Positions 44,483 through 55,140 of a stretch of DNA of 64,000 nt are shown piece by piece. The position numbers and the translations under genes were made by a program. Under the pieces are notes generated by a model, which saw only the letters and a program-made list of their open reading frames with translations, had not been told where the DNA came from and ran no database searches. Source of the stretch: Escherichia ruysiae (GTDB lineage Bacteria; Pseudomonadota; Gammaproteobacteria; Enterobacterales; Enterobacteriaceae); NCBI RefSeq assembly GCF_902498915.1, contig NZ_CABVLQ010000001.1; one strand, written 5' to 3'. Position 1 is the first letter of the stretch; each line of letters starts with the position of its first letter.

Positions 44483-45313
44483 TTACGCGGAGCGAGACGC
44501 TGTCGCCCCTGCACGTGGCGGCAGAGCAAACGCCACCAGCGCCGGGATGAGATAAATAAACCAGACGGCGACTTCGCTGACGCTCGGCGCTTCCTGATAA
44601 CCAAAAATCCCTTCCATCAGCGTGCCAAACAGCGAGTGAGTTGACAGCACCGCGCTCATATCGAAGGCGATTTCCTGAAAGTGGTTCCACAATCCGGCTT
44701 CATGAAATGCGCGAATAGCACCAGCTGCCAGCCCTGCGGCGACGAAGAGAATAAACAGGCTGGTCCATTTGAAAAATGCGCCAAGATTGAGGCGAATACC
44801 GCCCCAGTAGAGCAGGAAACCAAGCACCACGGCAGTGGCGAGGCCAAGCATTGCGCCGAGTGGCGGCCAGATCCCGACATCTTGTTGAAATGCCGCCAGC
44901 AGGAAAAAGACCGACTCCAGCCCTTCCCTTGCAACGGCAAAAAAGACCATCATCACCAGCGCCCAGCCGTGATGATTCCCGCGCTGCAATGCGCTATCGA
45001 CCGCCTGCTCCAGTTGCACTTTGACGTTGCGCGACACTTTGCGCATCCAGAAAACCATCTAGGTGAGGATCACCACGGCGATCACCGCCACGATACCTTC
45101 GAACAGTTCCTGTTCTTTTTGCGGAAATTCGCCGGTAGTTTCGTTAATGAAGATACCCAGCCCCAGGCACAACGCAGCGGCAAGCAACACGCCAACCCAC
45201 ATCACACCAATCCATCGGCCTCGCTGGGTACGCTTAAGATAGCTGGCAATCAAACTGACAATCAGCGCGGCTTCAAGTCCTTCGCGCAACATAATGAGAA
45301 ACGGAACAAACAT
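44483..45313 (-). pseudogene. efeU: Ferrous iron permease EfeU, interrupted by an amber codon
   Basis: EfeU is an oxidase-dependent iron transporter (OFeT/FTR1 family) of about 276 aa with seven membrane segments. The frame is otherwise complete. Both REGLE iron-binding motifs are present: MLREGLEAAL (near residue 10) and AREGLESVFF (near 137). Codon 85 is TAG (45059-45061, minus strand: CTCACC-TAG-ATGGTT). Intact E. coli EfeU, as remembered, has Trp (TGG) here, so one G-to-A change explains it. No frameshift is seen, unlike K-12 efeU. An ATG follows the stop directly, so reinitiation could make the last 191 residues. Most likely inactive. Confidence 0.9.
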
Positions 45314-45371
45314 GCCACCCACCCTTAAACGTTTTTCTGAGTCAATCTATGCAAAGAAAAGTAAATCGCAG

Positions 45372-45390
45372 TGATAGCGATTATCATTAC
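45372..45390 (-). promoter_or_regulatory. Fur box upstream of efeU
   Basis: TGATAGCGATTATCATTAC matches the 19-bp Fur consensus (GATAATGATAATCATTATC) at most positions and lies about 60 bases upstream of the efeU start. efeUOB is Fur-repressed in E. coli. Confidence 0.85.
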
Positions 45391-45462
45391 GGCGGAGAAA
45401 AACACAAGCGGAATGTAGTGATAATGATGAGGAAATGTAAAATTTTTTTTGCGAGAAAACAC

Positions 45463-45487
45463 AGAGGGCAATCACTGATTGCCCTCT
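45463..45487 (-). terminator. Terminator after putP
   Basis: AGAGGGCAAT-CACTG-ATTGCCCTCT perfect stem, followed on the minus strand by a TTTTC-type tract; it separates putP from the efeUOB promoter. Confidence 0.85.
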
Positions 45488-45532
45488 TCTGCTTCCCATT
45501 ATGACGTGGGATTTTCGGTAAAACGCCTTCCC

Positions 45533-47041
<1,509 letters not shown>

Positions 47042-47462
47042 CTAAAGTCTCCAAAAAATTATTATCGGCAATGTCGAAACTTGCCGTTATATCTGCCACC
47101 GGAACGGGGTAACAGAGTTTATGTTTACCAGGGCGACCGTATCCTGCCGGAAGCGTTGGTTATTCACAATCGATTTAACACATCATTTACATTAAATTTT
47201 AGTGCCCAGCGATACTATTTTTCATCAGGTTGCACTCCCTCACATTTTTTGCGGTTGCACCTGTCAAAAATGTTAACTGCCGCAGAGAAAAAGTCTGCGT
47301 TATTTTTTTATTCCCTGTCATATCGATTTCTTTTATTAACATTTAATTCATTTTTAAGCTTGCTACGTAAGTCACATTTAACATGGTTGCACAAAGTTGC
47401 AACATAATAGATATTTCACAATAACGTTAAGTTGCACCTTTCAGAACAACAGGAGTAATGGC
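47042..47462. promoter_or_regulatory. put control region between putP and putA
   Basis: These 421 bases separate the divergent putP and putA. The repeated GGTTGCAC/GTTGCAA motif (near 47226, 47253, 47382, 47393 and 47429) probably marks PutA operators, because the PutA ribbon-helix-helix recognises GTTGCA-containing sites. AGGAG at 47449-47453 is the putA ribosome site. No separate gene was identified. Confidence 0.75.
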
Positions 47463-50400
47463 ATGGGAACCACCACCATGGGGGTTAAGCTGGACGACGC
47501 GACGCGTGAGCGTATTAAGTCTGCCGCGACACGTATCGATCGCACGCCACACTGGTTAATTAAGCAGGCGATTTTTTCTTATCTTGAACAACTGGAGAAC
47601 AGCGATACCCTGCCGGAGCTGCCTGCGCTGCTTTCTGGCGCTGCCAATGAGAGCGATGAAGCACCGACTCCGGCAGAGGAACCACACCAGCCATTCCTCG
47701 ATTTTGCCGAGCAAATTTTGCCGCAGTCAGTTTCCCGTGCTGCCATCACCGCTGCCTATCGCCGCCCGGAAACCGAAGCGGTTTCTATGCTGCTGGAACA
47801 AGCTCGTCTGCCGCAGCCGGTTGCGGAACAGGCGCACAAACTGGCATATCAACTGGCAGATAAACTGCGTAATCAAAAAAACGCCAGTGGTCGCGCAGGC
47901 ATGGTTCAGGGATTATTGCAGGAGTTTTCACTGTCATCGCAGGAAGGCGTGGCGCTGATGTGTCTGGCAGAAGCGTTATTGCGTATTCCCGACAAAGCCA
48001 CCCGTGACGCGTTAATTCGCGACAAAATCAGCAACGGTAACTGGCAGTCACATATTGGTCGTAGCCCGTCTTTGTTTGTAAATGCCGCCACCTGGGGGCT
48101 GCTGTTTACCGGCAAACTGGTTTCTACCCATAACGAAGCCAGCCTCTCCCGTTCGCTGAACCGCATTATCGGTAAGAGCGGTGAACCACTGATCCGCAAA
48201 GGTGTGGATATGGCGATGCGCCTGATGGGCGAACAGTTTGTCACCGGTGAGACCATCGCGGAAGCATTAGCCAATGCCCGCAAGCTGGAAGAGAAAGGTT
48301 TCCGTTACTCTTACGATATGCTCGGCGAAGCCGCGCTGACCGCCGCAGATGCGCAGGCGTATATGGTGTCCTATCAGCAGGCGATTCACGCCATTGGTAA
48401 AGCGTCCAACGGTCGTGGCATCTATGAAGGGCCGGGCATTTCAATCAAGCTGTCGGCGCTGCATCCGCGCTACAGCCGCGCCCAGTACGACCGGGTAATG
48501 GAAGAGCTTTACCCGCGTCTGAAATCATTAACCCTGCTGGCGCGTCAGTACGATATTGGTATCAACATTGACGCCGAAGAGGCCGATCGTCTGGAGATCT
48601 CCCTCGATTTGCTGGAAAAACTCTGTTTCGAGCCTGAACTGGCAGGCTGGAACGGCATCGGTTTTGTTATTCAGGCTTATCAGAAACGCTGCCCGCTGGT
48701 GATCGATTACCTGATTGATCTCGCCACCCGCAGCCGTCGCCGTCTGATGATTCGCCTGGTGAAAGGCGCGTACTGGGACAGTGAAATCAAGCGTGCGCAA
48801 ATGGACGGCCTTGAAGGTTATCCAGTTTATACCCGTAAGGTGTATACCGACGTTTCTTATCTCGCCTGTGCGAAAAAGCTGCTGGCGGTGCCGAATTTAA
48901 TTTATCCGCAGTTCGCGACGCACAACGCCCATACGCTGGCGGCAATTTATCAACTGGCGGGTCAAAACTACTACCCGGGTCAGTACGAGTTCCAGTGCCT
49001 GCATGGTATGGGCGAGCCACTGTATGAGCAGGTCACCGGGAAAATCGCCGACGGTAAACTTAATCGTCCGTGTCGTATTTATGCCCCTGTCGGCACACAT
49101 GAAACGCTGCTGGCGTATCTGGTGCGTCGCCTGCTGGAAAATGGTGCCAACACCTCGTTTGTTAACCGTATTGCTGATACCTCTTTGCCGCTGGATGAAC
49201 TGGTTGCCGATCCGGTCGCGGCTGTAGAAAAAATTGCGCAACAGGAAGGGCAAACAGGCTTACCGCATCCGAAAATTCCCCTGCCGCGCGATCTTTACGG
49301 TCAGGGGCGCGATAACTCGGCAGGATTAGATCTTGCTAATGAACATCGTCTGGCATCGCTCTCCTCTGCCCTGCTCAACAGCGCACTGCAAAAATGGCAG
49401 GCCCAGCCAATGCTGGAACAGCCGGTTTCGACAGGTGAAATGTCGCCCGTTATTAACCCGGCAGAACCAAAAGATATCGTTGGCTATGTGCGTGAAGCCA
49501 CGCCGCGTGAAGTGGAACAGGCACTGGAAAATGCGGTTAATAACGCGCCAATCTGGTTTGCCACTCCTCCGGCTGAACGTGCGGCGATATTGCATCGCGC
49601 TGCCGTGCTGATGGAAAGCCAGATGCAGCAACTGATTGGTATTCTGGTGCGTGAAGCCGGAAAAACCTTCAGTAACGCCATCGCCGAAGTGCGTGAAGCC
49701 GTCGATTTTCTCCACTATTACGCGGGACAGGTGCGGGATGATTTCGCTAACGAAACCCACCGTCCATTAGGGCCTGTGGTGTGTATCAGCCCGTGGAACT
49801 TCCCGCTGGCGATTTTCACCGGGCAGATCGCTGCCGCACTGGCGGCAGGTAACAGCGTACTGGCAAAACCGGCAGAACAAACGCCGCTGATTGCCGCGCA
49901 AGGGATCGCCATTTTGCTGGAAGCGGGTGTACCGCCAGGCGTAGTGCAGTTGCTGCCAGGTCAGGGTGAAACCGTAGGTGCGCAACTGACGGGGGATGAT
50001 CGCGTGCGCGGGGTGATGTTTACCGGTTCAACCGAAGTCGCCACGTTACTGCAACGCAATATCGCCAGCCGCCTGGACGCTCAGGGTCGCCCCATTCCGC
50101 TCATTGCTGAAACCGGCGGCATGAACGCGATGATTGTCGATTCTTCAGCACTGACCGAACAGGTCGTCGTGGATGTACTGGCTTCGGCGTTCGACAGTGC
50201 AGGTCAGCGTTGTTCGGCGCTGCGTGTACTGTGCCTGCAAGATGAGATTGCCGACCACACGCTGAAAATGCTGCGCGGCGCAATGGCTGAGTGCCGAATG
50301 GGTAATCCAGGTCGCTTGACCACCGATATCGGGCCGGTAATTGATAGCGAAGCGAAAACCAATATTGAGCGTCATATTCAGACCATGCGCAGCAAAGGCC

Positions 50401-51425
50401 GTCCGGTGTTCCAGGCGGTGCGGGAAAACAGCGAAGATGCCCGTGAATGGCAAAGCGGCACTTTTGTTGCTCCGACGCTGATCGAACTGGATGACTTTGC
50501 CGAATTGCAAAAAGAGGTCTTTGGTCCGGTGCTGCATGTGGTGCGCTACAACCGTAATCAATTGCCGGAGCTGATCGAGCAGATTAACGCTTCCGGTTAT
50601 GGTCTGACGCTCGGCGTCCATACGCGTATTGATGAAACCATTGCCCAGGTCACTGGCTCGGCGCATGTCGGTAATTTGTATGTTAATCGCAATATGGTTG
50701 GTGCGGTGGTTGGTGTGCAGCCGTTCGGCGGCGAAGGGTTGTCCGGTACAGGTCCGAAAGCAGGTGGTCCGCTCTATCTCTACCGTCTGCTGGCGAATCG
50801 CCCGGAAAGCGCGCTGGCGGTGACACTCGCGCGTCAGGATGCAGAGTATCCGGTCGATGCACAGTTGAAAGCCGCATTGACTCAGCCACTGAATGCACTG
50901 CGGGAATGGGCGGCAAACCGGGCAGAATTGCAGGCGTTATGTACGCAATATGGCGAGCTGGCGCAGGCAGGAACACAACGATTGCTGCCGGGGCCGACGG
51001 GTGAACGCAACACCTGGACGCTGCTGCCGCGTGAGCGCGTATTGTGTATCGCGGATGATGAACAGGATGCGCTGACTCAGCTCGCCGCCGTGCTGGCGGT
51101 GGGCAGCCAGGTACTGTGGCCGGATGACGCGCTGCATCGTCAGTTAGTGAAGGCATTGCCATCGGCAGTCAGCGAACGTATTCAACTGGCGAAAGCGGAA
51201 AATATAACCGCTCAACCGTTTGATGCGGTGATCTTCCACGGTGATTCGGATCAGCTTCGCGCATTGTGTGAAGCCGTTGCCGCGCGGGATGGCGCAATTG
51301 TTTCGGTGCAAGGTTTTGCCCGTGGCGAAAGCAATATCCTGCTGGAACGGCTGTATATCGAACGTTCGCTGAGTGTGAATACCGCTGCCGCTGGCGGTAA
51401 CGCCAGTTTAATGACGATCGGTTAA
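47463..51425 (+). CDS. putA: Trifunctional proline dehydrogenase / P5C dehydrogenase / repressor PutA
   Basis: PutA (1320 aa) oxidises proline to glutamate and represses the put genes when proline is absent. Domains in order: an N-terminal ribbon-helix-helix (MGVKLDDATRERIKSAATRI), a PRODH barrel with FAD site (near 260-610, KGAYWDSEIKRAQ and YAPVGTHETLLAYLVRR), and a P5C dehydrogenase (near 650-1130) with the catalytic cysteine in SAGQRCSALRVL and glutamate in IAETGGMNAM. A C-terminal domain completes it. The start is chosen from AGGAGTAATGGCATG; a 22-codon upstream extension has no ribosome site. Confidence 0.98.
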   Translation: MGTTTMGVKLDDATRERIKSAATRIDRTPHWLIKQAIFSYLEQLENSDTLPELPALLSGAANESDEAPTPAEEPHQPFLDFAEQILPQSVSRAAITAAYRRPETEAVSMLLEQARLPQPVAEQAHKLAYQLADKLRNQKNASGRAGMVQGLLQEFSLSSQEGVALMCLAEALLRIPDKATRDALIRDKISNGNWQSHIGRSPSLFVNAATWGLLFTGKLVSTHNEASLSRSLNRIIGKSGEPLIRKGVDMAMRLMGEQFVTGETIAEALANARKLEEKGFRYSYDMLGEAALTAADAQAYMVSYQQAIHAIGKASNGRGIYEGPGISIKLSALHPRYSRAQYDRVMEELYPRLKSLTLLARQYDIGINIDAEEADRLEISLDLLEKLCFEPELAGWNGIGFVIQAYQKRCPLVIDYLIDLATRSRRRLMIRLVKGAYWDSEIKRAQMDGLEGYPVYTRKVYTDVSYLACAKKLLAVPNLIYPQFATHNAHTLAAIYQLAGQNYYPGQYEFQCLHGMGEPLYEQVTGKIADGKLNRPCRIYAPVGTHETLLAYLVRRLLENGANTSFVNRIADTSLPLDELVADPVAAVEKIAQQEGQTGLPHPKIPLPRDLYGQGRDNSAGLDLANEHRLASLSSALLNSALQKWQAQPMLEQPVSTGEMSPVINPAEPKDIVGYVREATPREVEQALENAVNNAPIWFATPPAERAAILHRAAVLMESQMQQLIGILVREAGKTFSNAIAEVREAVDFLHYYAGQVRDDFANETHRPLGPVVCISPWNFPLAIFTGQIAAALAAGNSVLAKPAEQTPLIAAQGIAILLEAGVPPGVVQLLPGQGETVGAQLTGDDRVRGVMFTGSTEVATLLQRNIASRLDAQGRPIPLIAETGGMNAMIVDSSALTEQVVVDVLASAFDSAGQRCSALRVLCLQDEIADHTLKMLRGAMAECRMGNPGRLTTDIGPVIDSEAKTNIERHIQTMRSKGRPVFQAVRENSEDAREWQSGTFVAPTLIELDDFAELQKEVFGPVLHVVRYNRNQLPELIEQINASGYGLTLGVHTRIDETIAQVTGSAHVGNLYVNRNMVGAVVGVQPFGGEGLSGTGPKAGGPLYLYRLLANRPESALAVTLARQDAEYPVDAQLKAALTQPLNALREWAANRAELQALCTQYGELAQAGTQRLLPGPTGERNTWTLLPRERVLCIADDEQDALTQLAAVLAVGSQVLWPDDALHRQLVKALPSAVSERIQLAKAENITAQPFDAVIFHGDSDQLRALCEAVAARDGAIVSVQGFARGESNILLERLYIERSLSVNTAAAGGNASLMTIG

Positions 51426-51432
51426 ACAGGTA

Positions 51433-51460
51433 GCCGGAGGATGTTACAACCTCCTCCGGC
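51433..51460 (+). terminator. Hairpin between convergent putA and rutR
   Basis: GCCGGAGGA and TCCTCCGGC arms flank TGTTACAACC; it lies between the two stop codons. The T-tract is short. Confidence 0.7.
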
Positions 51461-51464
51461 ATCT

Positions 51465-52103
51465 TTAACGTGGTCGAATCCCCTCAATAATAATCCGCTG
51501 CACGTTTTCAACCGTTTGATTGAAAAATACCTCATCGCGCAACGTCGCGCCTGTCACCGCCTCCACCTGAGGGGCGAAATCGGCGTAATGTTGAGTGGAA
51601 GCCCAAATCATAAAAATCAGATGCTGCGGGTCAATCGGCGCGAGTTTGCCGCTTTTGACCCAACCGGCAATCAGCGCCGATTTCTCATCAATTAATGCTT
51701 TCAAATCGCCCGTCAGTTCATCCATTAACAGCGGCGCGCCTGCCAGCATCTCCATACAGAACAGGCGCGAAGCCTGCGGATAATCACGGGAGACTTCCAG
51801 CTTCAGACGGATGTACTCTTTGATCGCCGCCAGCGGGGCGAAATCTTCACGAAACGCTTTTAACGGTGCCAGCCAGATATCGAGAATCTGCCGCAGCACG
51901 GCAATATACAGCGCCTCTTTTGACGGAAAGTAATACAGCAGATTGGTTTTTGAAACACCCGCCAACTCTGCGATCTGCTCCAGCCTTGTGCCGTGAAAAC
52001 CGAATTGTGAAAAAGTGTCCAGTGCCGCACCAAGAATCGCTTTTTTCTTCGCACTCACTGCGCGCGAACGTTTACCCGTTGTTTTCACTGCGCCTTGCGT
52101 CAT
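51465..52103 (-). CDS. rutR: TetR-family pyrimidine regulator RutR
   Basis: RutR (212 aa) is a TetR regulator that senses uracil/thymine; in K-12 it represses rutABCDEFG and affects pyrimidine, glutamine and purine genes. The HTH is readable (ILGAALDTFSQFGFHGTRLE then AELAGVSKTNLLYYFPSKEA). The ligand domain is complete. The start MTQGAVK gives the family length. The divergent rut operon it normally neighbours is missing; ymdF is the next gene. Confidence 0.96.
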   Translation of the reverse strand: MTQGAVKTTGKRSRAVSAKKKAILGAALDTFSQFGFHGTRLEQIAELAGVSKTNLLYYFPSKEALYIAVLRQILDIWLAPLKAFREDFAPLAAIKEYIRLKLEVSRDYPQASRLFCMEMLAGAPLLMDELTGDLKALIDEKSALIAGWVKSGKLAPIDPQHLIFMIWASTQHYADFAPQVEAVTGATLRDEVFFNQTVENVQRIIIEGIRPR

Positions 52104-52324
52104 GCGCTCACCCCTCTTGTAGACTGGCAACAGGATAGCAAAATCAGCACGATGCCTCGACCATCAACATTCACGGCACGAATGAATAATGGTGGAATGA
52201 GCGAGAAAGGTATTAACGTAAGGATATTAAGGAGAGTACCAGAACGAAAAACCGCCGGAATTACCGGCGGCAGTGGCGTATTGACGCGCGTCAGACAAAA
52301 CGCATTCGTCATAGAGTAGCCCGG
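52104..52324. other. Short gap where the rutABCDEFG operon would lie
   Basis: Only 221 bases separate rutR from ymdF. K-12 has the seven-gene uracil catabolic operon here. No rutA-G coding remnant was recognised, and no TTGACCAN2TGGTCAA-type RutR operator was seen. A terminator-like stem (CCGCCGG-AATTA-CCGGCGG, 52252-52270) remains. Confidence 0.75.
52246..52270 (-). terminator. Terminator downstream of ymdF
   Basis: CCGCCGG/CCGGCGG stem with a five-residue A tract on its left (T tract on the minus strand), 55 bases after the ymdF stop. Confidence 0.8.
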
Positions 52325-52498
52325 CTAGTTGTTGCTTTTGCCGTGACTGCTTTTGCCCCCTTTTTTTCCTGCTTCAGATGCGCGTTGCGGGTCATTTTTG
52401 AAATTCCCCCCGCTGTGCTGTCCACCTTTTTTACCTGCTTCTGATGCTCTTTCGCGGTCTTCTGCAAAATTGCCGGAACCGCCTCGATGGTTTGCCAT
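52325..52498 (-). CDS. ymdF: Small stress-response protein YmdF (KGG/con-10 repeat)
   Basis: This 57-aa frame encodes two copies of a hydrophilic repeat, RASEAGKKGGQHSGGNF and RASEAGKKGGKSSHGKS, typical of the KGG/con-10 stress family (with GsiB-like desiccation proteins). The start MANHRGGSGNF follows GGAGGTCAGTA. It is shorter than many gene-calling cut-offs but clear. RpoS-type stress expression is expected from the family. Confidence 0.9.
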   Translation of the reverse strand: MANHRGGSGNFAEDRERASEAGKKGGQHSGGNFKNDPQRASEAGKKGGKSSHGKSNN

Positions 52499-52859
52499 TA
52501 CTGACCTCCGTCATCATAGTGCCCAGGATTAACGCGGCGTATGGCGGGTGCCATATTTTCGCTACGTGGGACTAAGCTTAGTGAACTGACGCGGGTAAGC
52601 CTGCGTTTGGTAATATCCTGCAACAGCTTCTTAGCGAGAATAGATATCATTTCCGGTAATCAGCCATAAGCCGCTCTTATGATTAAAAAAACACTATGGG
52701 ATAAAAATGTATCATTTTGCGACAAAATTACATGCTTGTGAAAATTGTTATAAATCAAATAAGTGGTTGTGAAATTTGCACTCTGAATAGGACGTCTTAT
52801 CTTTAAATGAGTGGTAGCGAATCGCTACGGAATAGAGATAACACGAGGAGTGGTTAGAA
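52499..52859. promoter_or_regulatory. Divergent promoter region of ymdF and wrbA
   Basis: The 361 bases between the two stress genes should hold RpoS-dependent promoters for both. An AT-rich block (52680-52760) precedes wrbA and CGAGGAGTGG is its ribosome site. No gene was identified. Confidence 0.6.
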
Positions 52860-53456
52860 ATGGCTAAAGTTCTGGTGCTTTATTATTCCATGTACGGACA
52901 TATCGAAACGATGGCGCGTGCAGTCGCTGAAGGCGCAAGCAAAGTCGATGGCGCAGAAGTTGTCGTTAAGCGTGTACCGGAGACCATGCAGCCGCAATTA
53001 TTCGAAAAAGCAGGCGGTAAAACGCAAACTGCGCCCGTTGCAACCCCGCAAGAACTGGCCGATTACGACGCGATTATTTTTGGTACACCAACCCGCTTTG
53101 GCAATATGTCAGGCCAGATGCGTACTTTCCTGGATCAGACTGGCGGCCTGTGGGCTTCCGGCGCTCTGTACGGCAAACTGGCGAGCGTCTTTAGTTCGAC
53201 CGGCACCGGCGGCGGTCAGGAACAGACTATCACTTCAACCTGGACGACCCTTGCACATCACGGCATGGTGATTGTCCCCATTGGCTACGCAGCACAGGAA
53301 TTATTTGACGTCTCGCAGGTTCGCGGCGGAACGCCTTATGGCGCGACCACCATTGCAGGCGGTGACGGTTCGCGCCAGCCCAGTCAGGAAGAGTTGTCTA
53401 TCGCACGTTACCAGGGGGAATATGTTGCTGGTCTGGCAGTCAAACTTAATGGCTAA
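52860..53456 (+). CDS. wrbA: NAD(P)H:quinone oxidoreductase WrbA
   Basis: WrbA (198 aa) is a flavodoxin-like FMN quinone reductase. The N-terminal FMN phosphate loop is [14 protein letters not shown] (residues 6-19), followed by [20 protein letters not shown] (near 76) and [11 protein letters not shown] (near 112), the family hallmarks. The length is typical. yccJ follows 20 bases later and is usually co-transcribed. Confidence 0.97.
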
Positions 53457-53476
53457 TCTTCAACAGGAGGATACGC

Positions 53477-53704
53477 ATGCCAACTCAAGAAGCGAAAGCT
53501 CATCACGTGGGTGAATGGGCATCTCTGCGCAATACGTCGCCGGAAATAGCCGAGGCCATTTTTGAAGTCGCCGGGTACGACGAGAAAATGGCGGAAAAAA
53601 TTTGGGAAGAAGGTAGCGATGAAGTGTTAGTCAAAGCCTTTGCCAAAACCGATAAAGATTCGCTTTTTTGGGGCGAACAGACCATCGAACGTAAAAACGT
53701 TTAA
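53477..53704 (+). CDS. yccJ: Conserved small protein YccJ
   Basis: YccJ (75 aa) is a soluble protein with no proven function. The sequence [20 protein letters not shown] followed by [18 protein letters not shown] matches the enterobacterial family. ACAGGAGGATACGC is a strong ribosome site. It belongs to a wrbA-yccJ unit ended by a terminator. Confidence 0.93.
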
Positions 53705-53710
53705 CCAGTG

Positions 53711-53740
53711 ACTCCCCCGTTTCTCGCGGGGGAGTTTTCT
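53711..53740 (+). terminator. Terminator between yccJ and agp
   Basis: ACTCCCCCG and CGGGGGAGT arms with a short loop, then TTTTCTGTT; it lies between convergent genes. Confidence 0.9.
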
Positions 53741-53741
53741 G

Positions 53742-54983
53742 TTATTTCACTGCTTCATTCAACACGCTATCAAACTTATCCATTGGACAGAAACCATCAG
53801 CGTCTATCGGGCAACCGCTTAATTCCAGCGTCACCCGCTGAGCCGGAGCCTGTAACGTTAACGCGTCGGCATTACGCAACTGTTCCGAACTTTGATAAAC
53901 ATATTCAATTTTCATCAAATCACGATTGGCTTTGCTGTCATGCCAACGCTGGAAAACGATTTTGCCGCCAATTGGCGTGCGTTCGTTCTGGTCATGCAAC
54001 TGATAGGGTTTAAAGTCCAGCGCGGTGAGCAGCGAGGCAATATTAGAGTCATGCCCTACCAACACAGTGATTTTCGGTGCGCTGGCACGATCGGTGACCA
54101 GGGCTTTGTCGATATAACTGACCAGCGGTTTCGCAACATTGCGCGCTACTTCCGGTGAGGTAAACAAGCTGTCCTGGTAGCCGTTTTTCAGCTTCGACAA
54201 CACCTTCCACTGTTGGTCAGATTTAATTTCCCCCCACGCCACCTGATCCATCGGGAAACCTTCGTAGTATTGCAAAGTGAAAGCATCCACCAGCGAGTTG
54301 CCTACTTTCAATGGCCCGGAAACGCCCGGCTCTTGTTGATACTTCGCACTGAAGGTATTTTTGCCATCCACCAGCGAACATTGCTGCTTCTCTTTACAGG
54401 CTGGAGAGTCTTTATAGTTAACGATTTTTTCCAGTAGCTGATAGCTGTCAGTCAGTTGTAGTTTGCTGAACTCTTTCTCCATTGCCGCCACCGCCTGCTC
54501 ACTGAATGCGGCGGAATCATCGGTGATTACCGGGTTAAAGGTTGGATCCATAGTGCCCATTTTTTCCTGGTGATGAACAGGAATATCACATCCAGGGAAT
54601 GCGCCGGTAATAAAGAACTGCGCGGTAGCGACGGTACGTTGCAAGCTGTTTGCGTAGGCATAAACGGTGTCCGGCGGCGGGCATTCACCCGACTTTACCA
54701 TCCCCTGCTCTGCCAGCCATTCACGCATGTAATGCCCCATATACACTTCCAGCACGCCACCTTTAGTGGTGAGCTGCCCGCCGGGAACATCCCATTCTGG
54801 CCATTTATTCGGCGTCGACTGCTCAAGCACACTGCCATTATTAGCCAGCGGTGCGCGTAAGTTATGGCGACTCATCATAAGCACTTGCTGTAGCTGATAG
54901 CCCTCCGGTACAGCCTGTGCCTGAGTATTTGAAGAAAGCAAAGCCATCCCTGCCACGGCTGCGGCGATTAGCGTTTTTTTCAT
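53742..54983 (-). CDS. agp: Periplasmic glucose-1-phosphatase Agp
   Basis: Agp (413 aa) is a histidine acid phosphatase that frees glucose from glucose-1-phosphate and has phytase-like activity. A signal peptide is present (LIAAAVAGMALLSSNTQAQA). The RHxxRxP catalytic motif is SRHNLRAPL (near 39) and the HD motif is VGHDSNIASLL (near 311). Six cysteines of the mature protein are retained. It is convergent with yccJ. Confidence 0.97.
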   Translation of the reverse strand: MKKTLIAAAVAGMALLSSNTQAQAVPEGYQLQQVLMMSRHNLRAPLANNGSVLEQSTPNKWPEWDVPGGQLTTKGGVLEVYMGHYMREWLAEQGMVKSGECPPPDTVYAYANSLQRTVATAQFFITGAFPGCDIPVHHQEKMGTMDPTFNPVITDDSAAFSEQAVAAMEKEFSKLQLTDSYQLLEKIVNYKDSPACKEKQQCSLVDGKNTFSAKYQQEPGVSGPLKVGNSLVDAFTLQYYEGFPMDQVAWGEIKSDQQWKVLSKLKNGYQDSLFTSPEVARNVAKPLVSYIDKALVTDRASAPKITVLVGHDSNIASLLTALDFKPYQLHDQNERTPIGGKIVFQRWHDSKANRDLMKIEYVYQSSEQLRNADALTLQAPAQRVTLELSGCPIDADGFCPMDKFDSVLNEAVK

Positions 54984-55140
54984 TCCTCACACCTCTTTTG
55001 TTATCAATGATTAAAGAGTGTGACAGAAATATGACTTATTTCCGGGAACCGGTTCGCAAATTAGCAGATAACGAGGCGGGAAACTTGCAGGGCACCAGGC
55101 GATGACTGACAGTAGCTGCGCTATCGCCTGGTTTGTATCG

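Noticed and set aside
44483..45322. Two adjacent minus-strand frames taken as two separate iron-permease genes
   Set aside because: They are the two halves of one efeU in the same frame, split only by a TAG codon; each half has one REGLE motif.
44681..45328. 215-codon plus-strand frame across efeU
   Set aside because: Reverse-strand shadow of efeU; no domain, and it is explained by the GC-rich coding strand.
52095..52319. 74-codon plus-strand frame between rutR and ymdF as a rut remnant
   Set aside because: The translation shows no similarity to any Rut protein and overlaps the rutR start and a terminator.
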